Positions 31,933 to 40,495 of a DNA stretch of 46,459 bases are shown here, one piece after another. Under the pieces are notes generated by a model. That model had not been told where the DNA came from. It saw nothing but the letters and a program-made list of their open reading frames with translations, and ran no database searches. Numbering within the stretch: position 1 is the first letter of the stretch; every line of letters begins with the position of its first letter. Source of the stretch: Variovorax sp. KK3 (GTDB lineage Bacteria > Pseudomonadota > Gammaproteobacteria > Burkholderiales > Burkholderiaceae_C); NCBI RefSeq assembly GCF_001984055.1, contig NZ_LYVO01000057.1, positions 1 through 46,459 of the forward strand, written 5' to 3'. The position numbers were made by a program, and so were the translations under genes.

Positions 31933-32391
31933 ATGAAGAACCAAGCCACTCGCATCGCCATCCTGCCCATCGCGGTCTGCGTCCTGTGGGCGTCCACGGC
32001 CGCGAACGGCACGACCGCATGGCGTTGCGGCAGCAACTACTCCGACCGGCCCTGCGAAGACGGCAAGCCGCTCGCCGTCGGCGACACCCGCGACCCGGCG
32101 CAGAAGCGCGAAGCCGATCGCGCGACGCGCGAGGCGCAGTCCGCTGCCGACCGTATGGAACGAGAGCGCCTCAAGCTCGAAAAGGCGCAGGCCAAGCGTC
32201 AGCCCGTGCTCATCGACAGCCGGCCTCCGGCACCGAGGCCCGAGCCTGTCGCCATCGCCGCGAACAAAAAGAAGAAGGGCCAAGCCGATCCGGGCTACTT
32301 CAGCGCCCACGACCCGGTGGCGACGGCCAAGAAGAAGGCTGAAAAAGCCGCGGACAAGTCCGCATCGCGCCGCGGCAGCGACAAGAGCTAG
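31933..32391 (+). CDS. Small secreted Lys/Ala-rich protein (DUF4124-like)
   Basis: A 152-aa protein from the ATG at 31933, which has a purine-rich Shine-Dalgarno region (GGGAGAAGGAAGA). A signal peptide (about residues 1-26, ILPIAVCVLWASTAANG) is followed by a short Cys-containing motif (AWRCGSNYSDRPCEDGKPL), which in this family sits near the N-terminus and may be disulfide-bonded. A charged helical coil (about 55-95) and a Lys-rich tail follow. Function unknown; expected in the periplasm. Its stop codon overlaps the stop of the convergent ferredoxin gene (shared CTAG). Confidence 0.8.
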   Translation: MKNQATRIAILPIAVCVLWASTAANGTTAWRCGSNYSDRPCEDGKPLAVGDTRDPAQKREADRATREAQSAADRMERERLKLEKAQAKRQPVLIDSRPPAPRPEPVAIAANKKKKGQADPGYFSAHDPVATAKKKAEKAADKSASRRGSDKS

Positions 32392-32681
32392 GCCTGCGCG
32401 GCCGCGGGCGGCTGGCCCTCTGCCGCTGCGGCCTTGGCCGCAGCCAGCCGCTCGAACTTCTGCCACAAGGTCTCGCGCGTCTCGACGTGTTCGGGATTCG
32501 TGGGAATGCAGGCCACCGGGCACACCTGCACGCACTGCGGTTCGTCGAAGTGGCCCACGCACTCGGTGCACTTGCGCGGGTCGATCTCGTAGATCTCCTC
32601 GCCCATGTAGATGGCGTCGTTGGGGCACTCCGGCTCGCAGACGTCGCAGTTGATGCATTCGTCGGTGATCATCAGGGCCAT
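32388..32681 (-). CDS. 2x[4Fe-4S] ferredoxin (YfhL type)
   Basis: A 97-aa ferredoxin from the ATG at 32681 (MALMITDEC), the usual start of this family; an ATG 10 codons earlier is less likely. It has two cluster motifs, CINCDVCEPECP (C-x2-C-x2-C-x3-C) and CTECVGHFDEPQCVQVCP (C-x2-C-x8-C-x3-C), the spacing of the Allochromatium-type low-potential ferredoxins. The Ala-rich C-terminal helix is typical. In many betaproteobacteria it lies near pth and coaD, with no proven partner. Convergent with the secreted-protein gene. Confidence 0.93.
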   Translation of the reverse strand: MALMITDECINCDVCEPECPNDAIYMGEEIYEIDPRKCTECVGHFDEPQCVQVCPVACIPTNPEHVETRETLWQKFERLAAAKAAAAEGQPPAAAQA

Positions 32682-32743
32682 GCCGCGATTATCCGTTGCG
32701 GGCATGCTCATTGCGTCTGTCGGGTTATGCTGCGCCCCGCCCC

Positions 32744-33694
32744 ATGAGCCTCTTTCTGTTCAAGCGCTTCGTCACGCTGATCGCGACCCTGATCGGCGCC
32801 TCGGTCATCGTCTTCCTCGTGCTCGAGATCCTGCCCGGCAACGCCGCGCAGATGCTCATGGGCCCCGACGCATCCCCCGACGCCGTCGCGGCCCTGGCGG
32901 CCAAGCTGGGCCTCGACCAGCCCGCATGGACTCGCTACTGGCATTGGATCGGCGGCCTGCTCACCGGCGACCTCGGCGACAGCTACGCCTACAGCTCGCC
33001 GGTGGTCGAACTGATCTTGGAGCGCCTGGCACTGACCGTTCCGCTGGCGCTGCTCGCGATGGCCTTCACCACGGTGCTGGCCCTGCTCGTGGGCGTGACG
33101 GCCGCGGCCCGCCACAACAAGCTCGGTGATGTCGGCCTCATGGGCCTGACGCAGGTCGGCATCGCGATCCCCAATTTCTGGTTCGCCATCCTGCTGATCC
33201 TGGTCTTTTCGGTGCAGCTTCAGTGGTTCTCGGCCGGCGGATTCGAGGGCTGGGGCGAAGGCATCCTGCCCGGCCTCAAGGCCCTGCTCCTGCCCGCGCT
33301 CTCCTTGGCGGTGGTGCAGGCCGCCATCCTCGCGCGCATCACGCGCTCGGCCGTGCTCGAAGTCATGCGCGAGGACTTCGTTCGCACCGCGCGCGCCAAG
33401 GGCGTCACCCAACGCGCCGTGCTCTGGACCCACGTGCTGCGCAACGCGATGATCCCCGTCATCACCGTGATGGGCATGCAGTTCTCCGAACTGCTGGCCG
33501 GCACCATCGTGGTGGAGAACGTCTTCTACCTGCCCGGCCTCGGCCGCCTGATCTTCCAGGCCATCAGCAACCGCGACCTGATCGTGGTGCGCAACTGCGT
33601 GATGCTGCTCGCGGCCATGGTGGTCATCGTCAATTTCGTCGTCGACGTGCTCTATGCCGTCATCGATCCGCGGATCAAGGCCTCCGACATATGA
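32744..33694 (+). CDS. ABC transporter permease, peptide/nickel type (DppB family)
   Basis: A 316-aa inner-membrane permease with six predicted transmembrane helices. It starts MSLFLFKRFVTLIATLIGAS and carries the DppB-type conserved segments VFLVLEILPGNAA, GIAIPNFWFAILL and the EAA loop around RTARAKGVTQRAVLWTHVLR. It pairs with the DppC-type permease encoded next. First gene of an operon of five transporter genes plus an amidase. Substrate is unknown; the linked amidase suggests an amide or small peptide. Confidence 0.94.
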   Translation: MSLFLFKRFVTLIATLIGASVIVFLVLEILPGNAAQMLMGPDASPDAVAALAAKLGLDQPAWTRYWHWIGGLLTGDLGDSYAYSSPVVELILERLALTVPLALLAMAFTTVLALLVGVTAAARHNKLGDVGLMGLTQVGIAIPNFWFAILLILVFSVQLQWFSAGGFEGWGEGILPGLKALLLPALSLAVVQAAILARITRSAVLEVMREDFVRTARAKGVTQRAVLWTHVLRNAMIPVITVMGMQFSELLAGTIVVENVFYLPGLGRLIFQAISNRDLIVVRNCVMLLAAMVVIVNFVVDVLYAVIDPRIKASDI

Positions 33695-33725
33695 GACCCA
33701 TCGGCTTTTCAGACCGGCGACCGCC

Positions 33726-34607
33726 ATGAGCGCCGTGCCCGCACAAGTCCCGAGCGCCGCGGCCTTCAAGGTGCCCGGCTTCTGGCGCCGCGCGCTGCAC
33801 CATCGCAGCTTCGTCATCGGCGCCGCGCTCACGCTTCTGCTGATCCTCGCCGCCGCCATCTCGCTGGTGTGGACCCCGTGGTCCCCCTACGAAATGAACA
33901 TCGCCGGCAAGCTCAAGCCACCGACGGCCGCGCACTGGCTGGGCACCGACACCTTCGGGCGCGACGTGGCCTCGCTGCTGCTGGTGGGCGCACGCGCGTC
34001 CATCCTGGTGGGGCTCATCGCCGTCGGCATCGGCCTGCTCGTGGGCACGGCGCTGGGCCTGCTGGCGGCCGCCAAGCGCGGCTGGGTCGAAGAAGCCATC
34101 ATGCGATTCGCCGACTTCTCGATGGCCTTTCCCGCGATCCTGTCGGCCATCATGCTCACCGCGGTATTCGGCGCCGGCATCGTCAACGCGATCATCGCGA
34201 TCGGCATCTACAACATCCCGACCTTCGCGCGCATCACGCGGGCCTCGGCCAATGCGATCTGGTCGCGCGAGTACGTGGCCGCAGCACGGGCCTGCGGCAA
34301 GGGCGCCTTCGCGATCACGATGCAGCACGTGCTGCCCAACATCTCGGCCGTGCTGATCGTGCAGTCGACCATCCGCTTCGCGATCGCCATCCTGGCCGAG
34401 GCCGCCCTGTCCTACCTGGGCCTCGGCACACAGCCGCCGCAACCGTCGTGGGGCCGCATGCTGAGCGAGGCGCAGACCATGATGTTCCAGGCGCCGCTGC
34501 TGGCCGTGTTCCCCGGCATGGCCATCGCATTGGCCGTGCTCGGCCTCAACCTGCTGGGCGACGGCCTGCGCGACCTGCTCGATCCGCGCCTCGCCCGCGC
34601 CCGCTGA
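33726..34607 (+). CDS. ABC transporter permease, peptide/nickel type (DppC family)
   Basis: A 293-aa permease. The ATG at 33726 follows the dppB-like stop by 31 nt. Typical segments are PPTAAHWLGTDTFGRDVASL, MRFADFSMAFPAILSAIML, and the EAA-type loop AARACGKGAFAITMQHVLPN, followed by LAEAALSYLGLGTQPPQPSW. It forms the transmembrane channel with the upstream permease. Confidence 0.95.
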   Translation: MSAVPAQVPSAAAFKVPGFWRRALHHRSFVIGAALTLLLILAAAISLVWTPWSPYEMNIAGKLKPPTAAHWLGTDTFGRDVASLLLVGARASILVGLIAVGIGLLVGTALGLLAAAKRGWVEEAIMRFADFSMAFPAILSAIMLTAVFGAGIVNAIIAIGIYNIPTFARITRASANAIWSREYVAAARACGKGAFAITMQHVLPNISAVLIVQSTIRFAIAILAEAALSYLGLGTQPPQPSWGRMLSEAQTMMFQAPLLAVFPGMAIALAVLGLNLLGDGLRDLLDPRLARAR

Positions 34608-34625
34608 CCCATTCCCGCCCCGCCC

Positions 34626-35612
34626 ATGCCCCTGCTCGAAGTCGACGACCTCCACGTGCAACTGCAGACGCAGCGCGGGCCCGCCGAGGCGGTGCGCGGC
34701 ATCGGCTTCACGCTCGAGCGCGGGGAAACGCTGGGCATCGTCGGCGAATCCGGCTGCGGCAAGTCGATCACCGTGCAGTCGCTGATGGGCCTGCTGCCGG
34801 CCACCGCCAAGGTGACGGGCAGCATCCGTTTCGACGGCACCGAGCTCGTCGGCCTGCCCGAGCGCGCGATGTGCGCGCTGCGCGGCGACCGCATCGGCAT
34901 GATCTTCCAGGAGCCGATGACGGCACTGAACCCGGTCCACACCATCGCACGCCAGGTCGGCGAGCCGCTGCGGCTGCACCGCGGGCTGTCGCGCGCCCAG
35001 GCACGCAAGGAAGCGCTCGCCCTGCTCGATCGCGTCGGCATTCCGGACGCAGCGACGCGCCTCGACGCCTATCCCCACCAGTTTTCGGGCGGCCAGCGCC
35101 AGCGCATCGGCATCGCCATGGCGCTCGCCTGCGGGCCCGACCTGCTGATCGCCGACGAGCCCACCACCGCGCTCGACGTCACCATCCAGAAGCAGATCCT
35201 CGAGCTGATCCAGGGCCTGGTGGCCGAACGCGGCATGGCACTGATATTGATCTCGCACGACCTGGGCGTGATCGCCCAGAACGTGTCGAAGATGCTGGTG
35301 ATGTACGGCGGCAGCGTGGTCGAAAGCGGCCCGACCACAGCCGTGTTCGCGGAGCGCGCCCACCCGTACACCCAGGGCCTTTTCGCCGCGCGGCCCGCGC
35401 TGGGTGCCGCCAAGGGCGCGAAACTCGCCACCATCCGCGGCAGCGTGCCCGAACTGGTCGACCTGCCTGCCGGCTGCCCCTTCGCCGGTCGGTGCAGCCT
35501 TACCATCGACGGCTGCCACACCACGCGGCCCCCAGCCACGCCGATGCCGCACGGCCACGAGGTGCGCTGCATCCGCCTGGGCGAAGCGATCGCGCAGGAG
35601 GTCGCGGCATGA
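34626..35612 (+). CDS. ABC transporter ATP-binding protein (DppD family)
   Basis: A 328-aa ATPase with Walker A GESGCGKS, Q-loop IFQEPMTALNPV, signature FSGGQRQRIGIA, Walker B LLIADEPTTALDVT and the H-loop ISHDLGVI. The C-terminal Cys-containing oligopeptide-transporter domain (AGCPFAGRCSLTIDGCHT) is usual for DppD/OppD and in relatives binds an Fe-S cluster. The stop overlaps the next ATPase gene (ATGA). Confidence 0.95.
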   Translation: MPLLEVDDLHVQLQTQRGPAEAVRGIGFTLERGETLGIVGESGCGKSITVQSLMGLLPATAKVTGSIRFDGTELVGLPERAMCALRGDRIGMIFQEPMTALNPVHTIARQVGEPLRLHRGLSRAQARKEALALLDRVGIPDAATRLDAYPHQFSGGQRQRIGIAMALACGPDLLIADEPTTALDVTIQKQILELIQGLVAERGMALILISHDLGVIAQNVSKMLVMYGGSVVESGPTTAVFAERAHPYTQGLFAARPALGAAKGAKLATIRGSVPELVDLPAGCPFAGRCSLTIDGCHTTRPPATPMPHGHEVRCIRLGEAIAQEVAA

Positions 35613-36412
35613 GCGTCCTGCTCGAAGTCGACGGCCTGGTGCGCCACTACCAGCTGCCACGCGAGCGCCTGTTCGGGCCGCCGCCGACGGTGAAGGCGCT
35701 CAACGGTGTCAGCTTCGCCCTCGAGGCCGGCCGCAGCCTGGGCATCGTCGGCGAATCGGGTTCGGGCAAGTCGACCATCGCGCGCCTGGTCATGGCGCTC
35801 GACACGCCGACCGCCGGCACCGTGAAGCTGCTCGGCCGCGATCTTCATGCCCTGCCCCGGGACGAACTGCGCGCTGCGCGCCGCGACCTGCAGATGGTGT
35901 TCCAGGACCCGTACGGCTCCCTCGATCCGCGCCAGACCGTCGCCCGCATCGTCGCCGAGCCGCTGGAAGCACTGGCCCAAAGCAGCCGCGCCGAGCAGCG
36001 CGAGCGTGCCGGCGAATCGCTCGCCGCCGTGGGCCTGCGCACCAGCGATCTCGACAAATACCCGCACGAGTTCTCCGGCGGCCAGCGCCAGCGCATCGCG
36101 ATCGCCCGCGCCCTCATCACCCGGCCCAAGCTGATCGTGGCCGACGAGCCGGTGAGCGCGCTCGATGTCTCGGTGCAGGCCCAGGTGCTCAACCTGATGC
36201 AGGAGCTGCAGCAGAAGTTCGGCATCAGCTACCTGCTGATCAGCCACGACCTGGCGGTGGTCAACCACCTGTGCGACGAAGTCTGCGTGCTGCACCGCGG
36301 CCTGGTGGTCGAGCGCGGCGCGCCGCAACAGCTCTTCGCACATGCCGAGCATCCCTACACCCAGGCATTGCTGGCGGCCGTGCCGCGTGCGGAGCCCGCG
36401 GGTGCCGAATGA
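35609..36412 (+). CDS. ABC transporter ATP-binding protein (DppF family)
   Basis: A 267-aa ATPase with Walker A GESGSGKS, Q-loop VFQDPYGSLDPR, signature FSGGQRQRIAIA, Walker B LIVADEPVSALDVS and ISHDLAVV. It is shorter at the C-terminus than many DppF proteins, without the full Cys-containing tail. It partners the preceding ATPase. A 155-bp gap separates it from the binding-protein gene. Confidence 0.94.
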   Translation: MSVLLEVDGLVRHYQLPRERLFGPPPTVKALNGVSFALEAGRSLGIVGESGSGKSTIARLVMALDTPTAGTVKLLGRDLHALPRDELRAARRDLQMVFQDPYGSLDPRQTVARIVAEPLEALAQSSRAEQRERAGESLAAVGLRTSDLDKYPHEFSGGQRQRIAIARALITRPKLIVADEPVSALDVSVQAQVLNLMQELQQKFGISYLLISHDLAVVNHLCDEVCVLHRGLVVERGAPQQLFAHAEHPYTQALLAAVPRAEPAGAE

Positions 36413-36567
36413 GCCGCCGACCTGCTTCTGCGGGCGATGCCGCGGCCGTTGGCGTAACCCTGTGCAATGCCCAAGTGCTTGTCCCGAGCCAGCCGGCCCG
36501 CGGATGATGTAACGTCATATGTCGTCATTTGTCTTCCTTCCAACAGTCCCAGCCCGGAGTTCCGACC
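36413..36567 (+). promoter_or_regulatory. Leader of the binding-protein gene with tandem 10-bp repeat
   Basis: Contains GTCATATGTC (36514-36523) directly followed by GTCATTTGTC (36524-36533), a 9-of-10 tandem repeat spaced by one helical turn. It overlaps an imperfect palindrome (ACGTCATATGTCGT, 36512-36525). It lies 34 bp before the start of the binding-protein gene, a plausible operator or a separate promoter for higher expression of the binding protein. No regulator is adjacent. Inference only. Confidence 0.35.
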
Positions 36568-38061
36568 ATGTTTAGACGTCGCACCCTTCTGACCACTGCC
36601 GCGCTCGCCACCGTGCCGCTCGCCCTGCCACAGGCGGCCCTGGCCCAGAGCCGCAAAGACGCCCTGGTGATCGGCATGACGCTCGAGCCGCCGGGCCTGG
36701 ACCCGACTACCGGTGCGGCATCGGCCATCGCGGAAATCACGCACTACAACATCTACGAGACGCTGACCAAGATCAATTCCGACGGCAAGGTCACGCCGCT
36801 GCTGGCCGAGAGCTGGGAGGTCTCGCCCGACCTCAAGACCTACACCTTCAAGCTGCGCCGCGGCGTGAAGTTCCAGAACGGCGAGCCCTTCAATGCGCAG
36901 GCCGTCAAGTTCTCCTTCGACCGCGCCGGCGCCGAGAAGAGCACCAACAAGGACAAACGTACCTTCGCGAACCTCAGCACGCAGGTGGTCGACGAGAACA
37001 CCGTGGTGCTGATCAACAAGGAGATCGACCCCGACCTGCCCTTCCTGCTCGGCCAGGCGACCGCGATCATCGTCGAGCCCAAGAGCGCCGACAGCAACGC
37101 CACCAAGCCGGTGGGCACCGGCCCGTACAAGCTCGACAACTGGTCCAAGGGCTCCTCGGTGGTCGTGAGCAAGTGGGACGGCTACCGCAACCCGGCCGAA
37201 GCCAAGCTGCGCCGCGTCACCTTCCGCTTCATCTCCGACACCGCCGCGCAGGCCGCCGCGCTGATGGCCGGCGACGTCGACGTGTTCAAGCCGATCGGCA
37301 CGCGCGCCGTGGCGCAGTTCAAGAACAACCCGCAGTTCCAGGTCATCCAGGGCGGCTCGCGCGCCAAGACCATCCTGGCGATCAACAGCAAGAAGAAGCC
37401 GCTCAGCGACGTGCGCGTGCGCCGCGCCATCCTCGCCGCGATCGACCGCAAGGCCGTGATCGAAGGCGCCGCCGACGGCTTCGGCACGCCCATCGGCAGC
37501 CACTACGTGCCCGGCGCGCCCGGCTACGTCGACACGACCGCCATCAACCCCTACGACGTCGAGAAGGCCAAGAAGCTGCTGGCCGAAGCCGGCGTGAAGA
37601 CGCCGCTCGAACTCACGATGACCCTGCCGCCGCCGCCCTACGCGCGCCAGGGCGGCGAGGTGATCGCGGCCGAGCTGGCCAAGATCGGCATCACCGTGAA
37701 GATCCAGAACGTCGAGTGGGCGCAGTGGCTCAGCAACACCTATGGCGGCTCGCACGACTACGACCTCAGCATCGTGTCGCACGTGGAGCCCTTCGACCTG
37801 GGCAACTACGCCAAGCCCGACTACTACTGGGGCTACGACTCCAAGGAGTTCACGGCGCTCTACGACAAGATCAAGACCACCGCCAACGCGGCCGAGCGCA
37901 ACAAGCTGCTGGGCGATGCCCAGAAGCTGCTGGCCACCGACGCGGCCAACGGATTCCTGTATCAACCCCAGTTCCCCAGCGTCGCCAAGAAGGGCGTCAA
38001 GGGGCTCTGGAAGGAAAGCCCGATCTTCGTCAACGACCTCGCGGCGCTGTCCTGGTTGTGA
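36568..38061 (+). CDS. Periplasmic substrate-binding protein, peptide/nickel ABC type (SBP_bac_5)
   Basis: A 497-aa solute-binding protein. The signal peptide (MFRRRTLLTTAALATVPLAL...) has an arginine-rich n-region and cleavage near residue 26. The mature protein has the family-5 pattern: LEPPGLDPTTGAASAI, YNIYETLTKI, TYTFKLRRGVKFQNGEPFNA, VGTGPYKL and VRRAILAAIDRKAVIEG. It delivers substrate to the permeases encoded upstream. The amidase start overlaps its stop, so uptake and hydrolysis are linked. Ligand not predictable by eye. Confidence 0.95.
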   Translation: MFRRRTLLTTAALATVPLALPQAALAQSRKDALVIGMTLEPPGLDPTTGAASAIAEITHYNIYETLTKINSDGKVTPLLAESWEVSPDLKTYTFKLRRGVKFQNGEPFNAQAVKFSFDRAGAEKSTNKDKRTFANLSTQVVDENTVVLINKEIDPDLPFLLGQATAIIVEPKSADSNATKPVGTGPYKLDNWSKGSSVVVSKWDGYRNPAEAKLRRVTFRFISDTAAQAAALMAGDVDVFKPIGTRAVAQFKNNPQFQVIQGGSRAKTILAINSKKKPLSDVRVRRAILAAIDRKAVIEGAADGFGTPIGSHYVPGAPGYVDTTAINPYDVEKAKKLLAEAGVKTPLELTMTLPPPPYARQGGEVIAAELAKIGITVKIQNVEWAQWLSNTYGGSHDYDLSIVSHVEPFDLGNYAKPDYYWGYDSKEFTALYDKIKTTANAAERNKLLGDAQKLLATDAANGFLYQPQFPSVAKKGVKGLWKESPIFVNDLAALSWL

Positions 38062-39464
38062 GCACGCCGCTGCACGACCTCTCCGCACAGGCGCTCGTCG
38101 GCGCCTACCGCGACGGGAACCTGTCCCCGGTCGAGGTCACGCAGGCGGTGCTCGACCACATCGCGCGCTGGGAACCGCAGCTGCAGGCCACCTGGCTGCT
38201 GCGGCCCGAGGCGGCGATCGAGCAGGCGCGCGCCTCCGAGGCGCGCTGGCGCCGCGGCGAGCCGCTGGGGCCCATCGACGGCGTGCCGACCACCATCAAG
38301 GAGAACATCGCCACGCAAGGCGACCCGATGCCGGCCGGCACGGCTGCCGTCGAGTTGCGGCCGGCCACGGCCGACGCACCGCCGGCGGCGCGCCTGAAGG
38401 AAGCCGGCGCGGTGGTCGTCTCCAAGACCACCATGCCCGACTACGGCATGTTGTCCTCGGGACTCTCGAGCTTTCACCGGCTCGCACGCAACCCCTGGGA
38501 CCTTTCGAAGACGCCGGGCGGTTCCAGCGCGGGCGCGGGCGCGGCAGCAGCCGCCGGCTACGGGCCGCTGCACGTGGGCACCGACATCGGCGGTTCGCTG
38601 CGGCTTCCAGCGGCCTGGTGCGGCATCTTCACGCTCAAGCCCAGCCTAGGCCGGATACCGATCGACCCGCCCTACATGGGCCGCGCCGCCGGGCCGATGA
38701 CGCGCAGCGTCGCCGACGCCGCGCTCATGATGCAGGTGCTGGCCCGGCCCGACGCGCGCGACAGCATGAGCCTGCCGGCCGAGGCGATCGACTGGACGGC
38801 CTTCGATGCCGGCACCGAGCGCCTGCGCGGCCTGCGCATCGGCCTGCTGCTCGATGCGGGCTGCGGCCTGCCCGTCGAGCCCGAGATCCGCTCGGCGGTC
38901 GAACTGGCCGCCAGGCTGTTCGAGCGCGCCGGCGCCGTCGTCGAGCCGCTGCGGCCCTTCATGACGCAGGCCATGCTCGACGGCATGGATCACTTCTGGC
39001 GCATGCGGTCCATGGTGGACATCAACGCGCTGCCGGCCGAGCGACGTGCCAAGGTGCTGCCGTACATCCGCGAATGGGCCGAGAGCGCGGCGGGCTTCGG
39101 CGGCGAACACGTTTTCCGCGGCTTCAGCCAGTTCCACGCGACGCGCCTGGCGGCCGTCGCGGCCTGCGCGCCCTTCGACTACGTGATCTCCCCGGTGTCG
39201 CCAAACATGCCGGTGGACGCCGAGTTGCCCTCGCCGACCAACGACCCGTTGCGACCCCTGGAACACATCGGTTTCACCGTGCCGTTCAACATGTCGGAGC
39301 AGCCGGCGGCGTCCATCAACTGCGGCTACAGCAGTGGCGGCCTGCCGATCGGGCTGCAGGTCGCGGGGCATCGCTTCGATGACCTGGGCGTGTTGCAGGT
39401 CGCGCGCGCCTTCGAGTTGATCCGCGAAGCGCAGCGGCCCTGGCCGCAACCGCCGAGCGCCTGA
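38058..39464 (+). CDS. Amidase (amidase-signature family)
   Basis: A 468-aa amidase from a GTG at 38058 that overlaps the binding-protein stop (GTGA). The signature-family catalytic triad is visible: Lys in VPTTIKENIA, cis-Ser in TPGGSSAGAGAAAAAGYG and nucleophile Ser in GTDIGGSLRLPAAW. The C-terminus (PAASINCGYSSGGLPIGLQV) is conserved in the family. No signal peptide, so it acts in the cytoplasm, probably on the amide imported by the ABC transporter. Many relatives are annotated as GatA-like or indoleacetamide hydrolase, but no GatB/C is nearby, so a catabolic amidase is favoured. Confidence 0.92.
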   Translation: MSTPLHDLSAQALVGAYRDGNLSPVEVTQAVLDHIARWEPQLQATWLLRPEAAIEQARASEARWRRGEPLGPIDGVPTTIKENIATQGDPMPAGTAAVELRPATADAPPAARLKEAGAVVVSKTTMPDYGMLSSGLSSFHRLARNPWDLSKTPGGSSAGAGAAAAAGYGPLHVGTDIGGSLRLPAAWCGIFTLKPSLGRIPIDPPYMGRAAGPMTRSVADAALMMQVLARPDARDSMSLPAEAIDWTAFDAGTERLRGLRIGLLLDAGCGLPVEPEIRSAVELAARLFERAGAVVEPLRPFMTQAMLDGMDHFWRMRSMVDINALPAERRAKVLPYIREWAESAAGFGGEHVFRGFSQFHATRLAAVAACAPFDYVISPVSPNMPVDAELPSPTNDPLRPLEHIGFTVPFNMSEQPAASINCGYSSGGLPIGLQVAGHRFDDLGVLQVARAFELIREAQRPWPQPPSA

Positions 39465-39515
39465 GGCCTGGTTCGGTCATCCGACCATTTCGCCGTTCTA
39501 CGGCTGGGTGCGGCC

Positions 39516-40385
39516 TCAGGCGAATTGCGAGGCCAAGACCTCGCGCGCCCGCGTGACGAACGCGGTTTCGCCGCGGCGCGGCGGCAGCAAGTGAAAGGCC
39601 ACCCGCAGCAGTGCGGGCAGCCCGTGCGGCGGCGCCAGACGTGACACACCCTCGCTCAGCGCCGATTCGTTGAGGCAAGCCACGCCGAGGCCGGCCGCCA
39701 ACGCGGATTGCAACCCGGCCACCCCCGAGGCCACATGGGCCACGGTGTGAGGCACCTGCCGCCGGCGCAGCAGGTCCACAGTGAATTGATGCAGCGAGCA
39801 GGTGTCGGGCAACACCAGCAAGCGCAAGGGCTGGCCGCGCACCACCTGCACGCCGTCCGCTGCCATCCAGGCCAGCGACTCGCGGCGCAGCACGGGCGAC
39901 TTCGCCTGTGCCTTGTCGCCCTGCCCCAGCAGGCGCATCGACAGGCCGACGTCGAACTGGCCTTGCGCATAGCCCGCTTCGATCTGGCCGCTCTTCAGCA
40001 CGCTCACGTGCAAGCGCACGTGAGGGTAGCGCTCGCCCAGCCGCGCGAGCAGGCGTGCCAGTTCGCCGGGCCGGAAGTAGTCGGTGACGGCCAGCCGCAG
40101 CTCGCCTTCGAGGCTCTCGCCACGCAGGTCGCGAAGGGCCTCGTCGACCAGGGCCAGCAGGCGCTGCGCATGCGCCAGCAGCCGTGCGCCGGCAACCGTC
40201 GGCACCACGCCGGCCTTGCTGCGGCTCAGCAGCGACTGGCCGGTGCGTTCTTCGAGCTTGCGCATCTGTTCGCTGACGGCCGATTGCGAGAGAAAGACCT
40301 GCGGCGCGGCGGCGGTGAGGCTACCGGCTTCGATCACCGCAACGAAGGTCCGGAGCTGCTCCATGTCGAGCGTGTTCGTGGCCAT
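39516..40385 (-). CDS. LysR-family transcriptional regulator
   Basis: About 289 aa from the ATG at 40385; in-frame ATGs at 40418 and 40397 upstream and at 40364 downstream also exist. The N-terminal HTH (MEQLRTFVAVIEAGSLTAAA, LSQSAVSEQMRKLEERTGQ) is typical, followed by the LysR substrate-binding domain with loose conservation. It is divergent from the tautomerase gene by 110 bp, which is therefore the likeliest target. It converges on the amidase gene, and its relation to the ABC-amidase operon is open. Confidence 0.93.
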   Translation of the reverse strand: MATNTLDMEQLRTFVAVIEAGSLTAAAPQVFLSQSAVSEQMRKLEERTGQSLLSRSKAGVVPTVAGARLLAHAQRLLALVDEALRDLRGESLEGELRLAVTDYFRPGELARLLARLGERYPHVRLHVSVLKSGQIEAGYAQGQFDVGLSMRLLGQGDKAQAKSPVLRRESLAWMAADGVQVVRGQPLRLLVLPDTCSLHQFTVDLLRRRQVPHTVAHVASGVAGLQSALAAGLGVACLNESALSEGVSRLAPPHGLPALLRVAFHLLPPRRGETAFVTRAREVLASQFA

Positions 40386-40495
40386 ACCTGTTCCATCCAT
40401 TCGATCAATCGATGACATCCATCATATCTTCCCGCTTTTCGGATGGATACGCGGCGCCCAGAATGAAGCCCTCAACCTTCGAAAAGGAACGCACC
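40386..40495. promoter_or_regulatory. Divergent promoter region LysR / tautomerase
   Basis: Contains the palindrome TCGAT-CA-ATCGA (40401-40412), with ATCCAT at 40395-40400 and again at 40417-40422, and an inverted copy (ATGGAT) at 40443-40448. A LysR binding site here is plausible but not proven. Confidence 0.4.

Noticed and set aside
33675..35660. 661-codon frame antisense to the ABC transporter genes
   Set aside because: His/Arg/Asp-rich mirror composition without motifs, typical of shadow frames in high-GC DNA.
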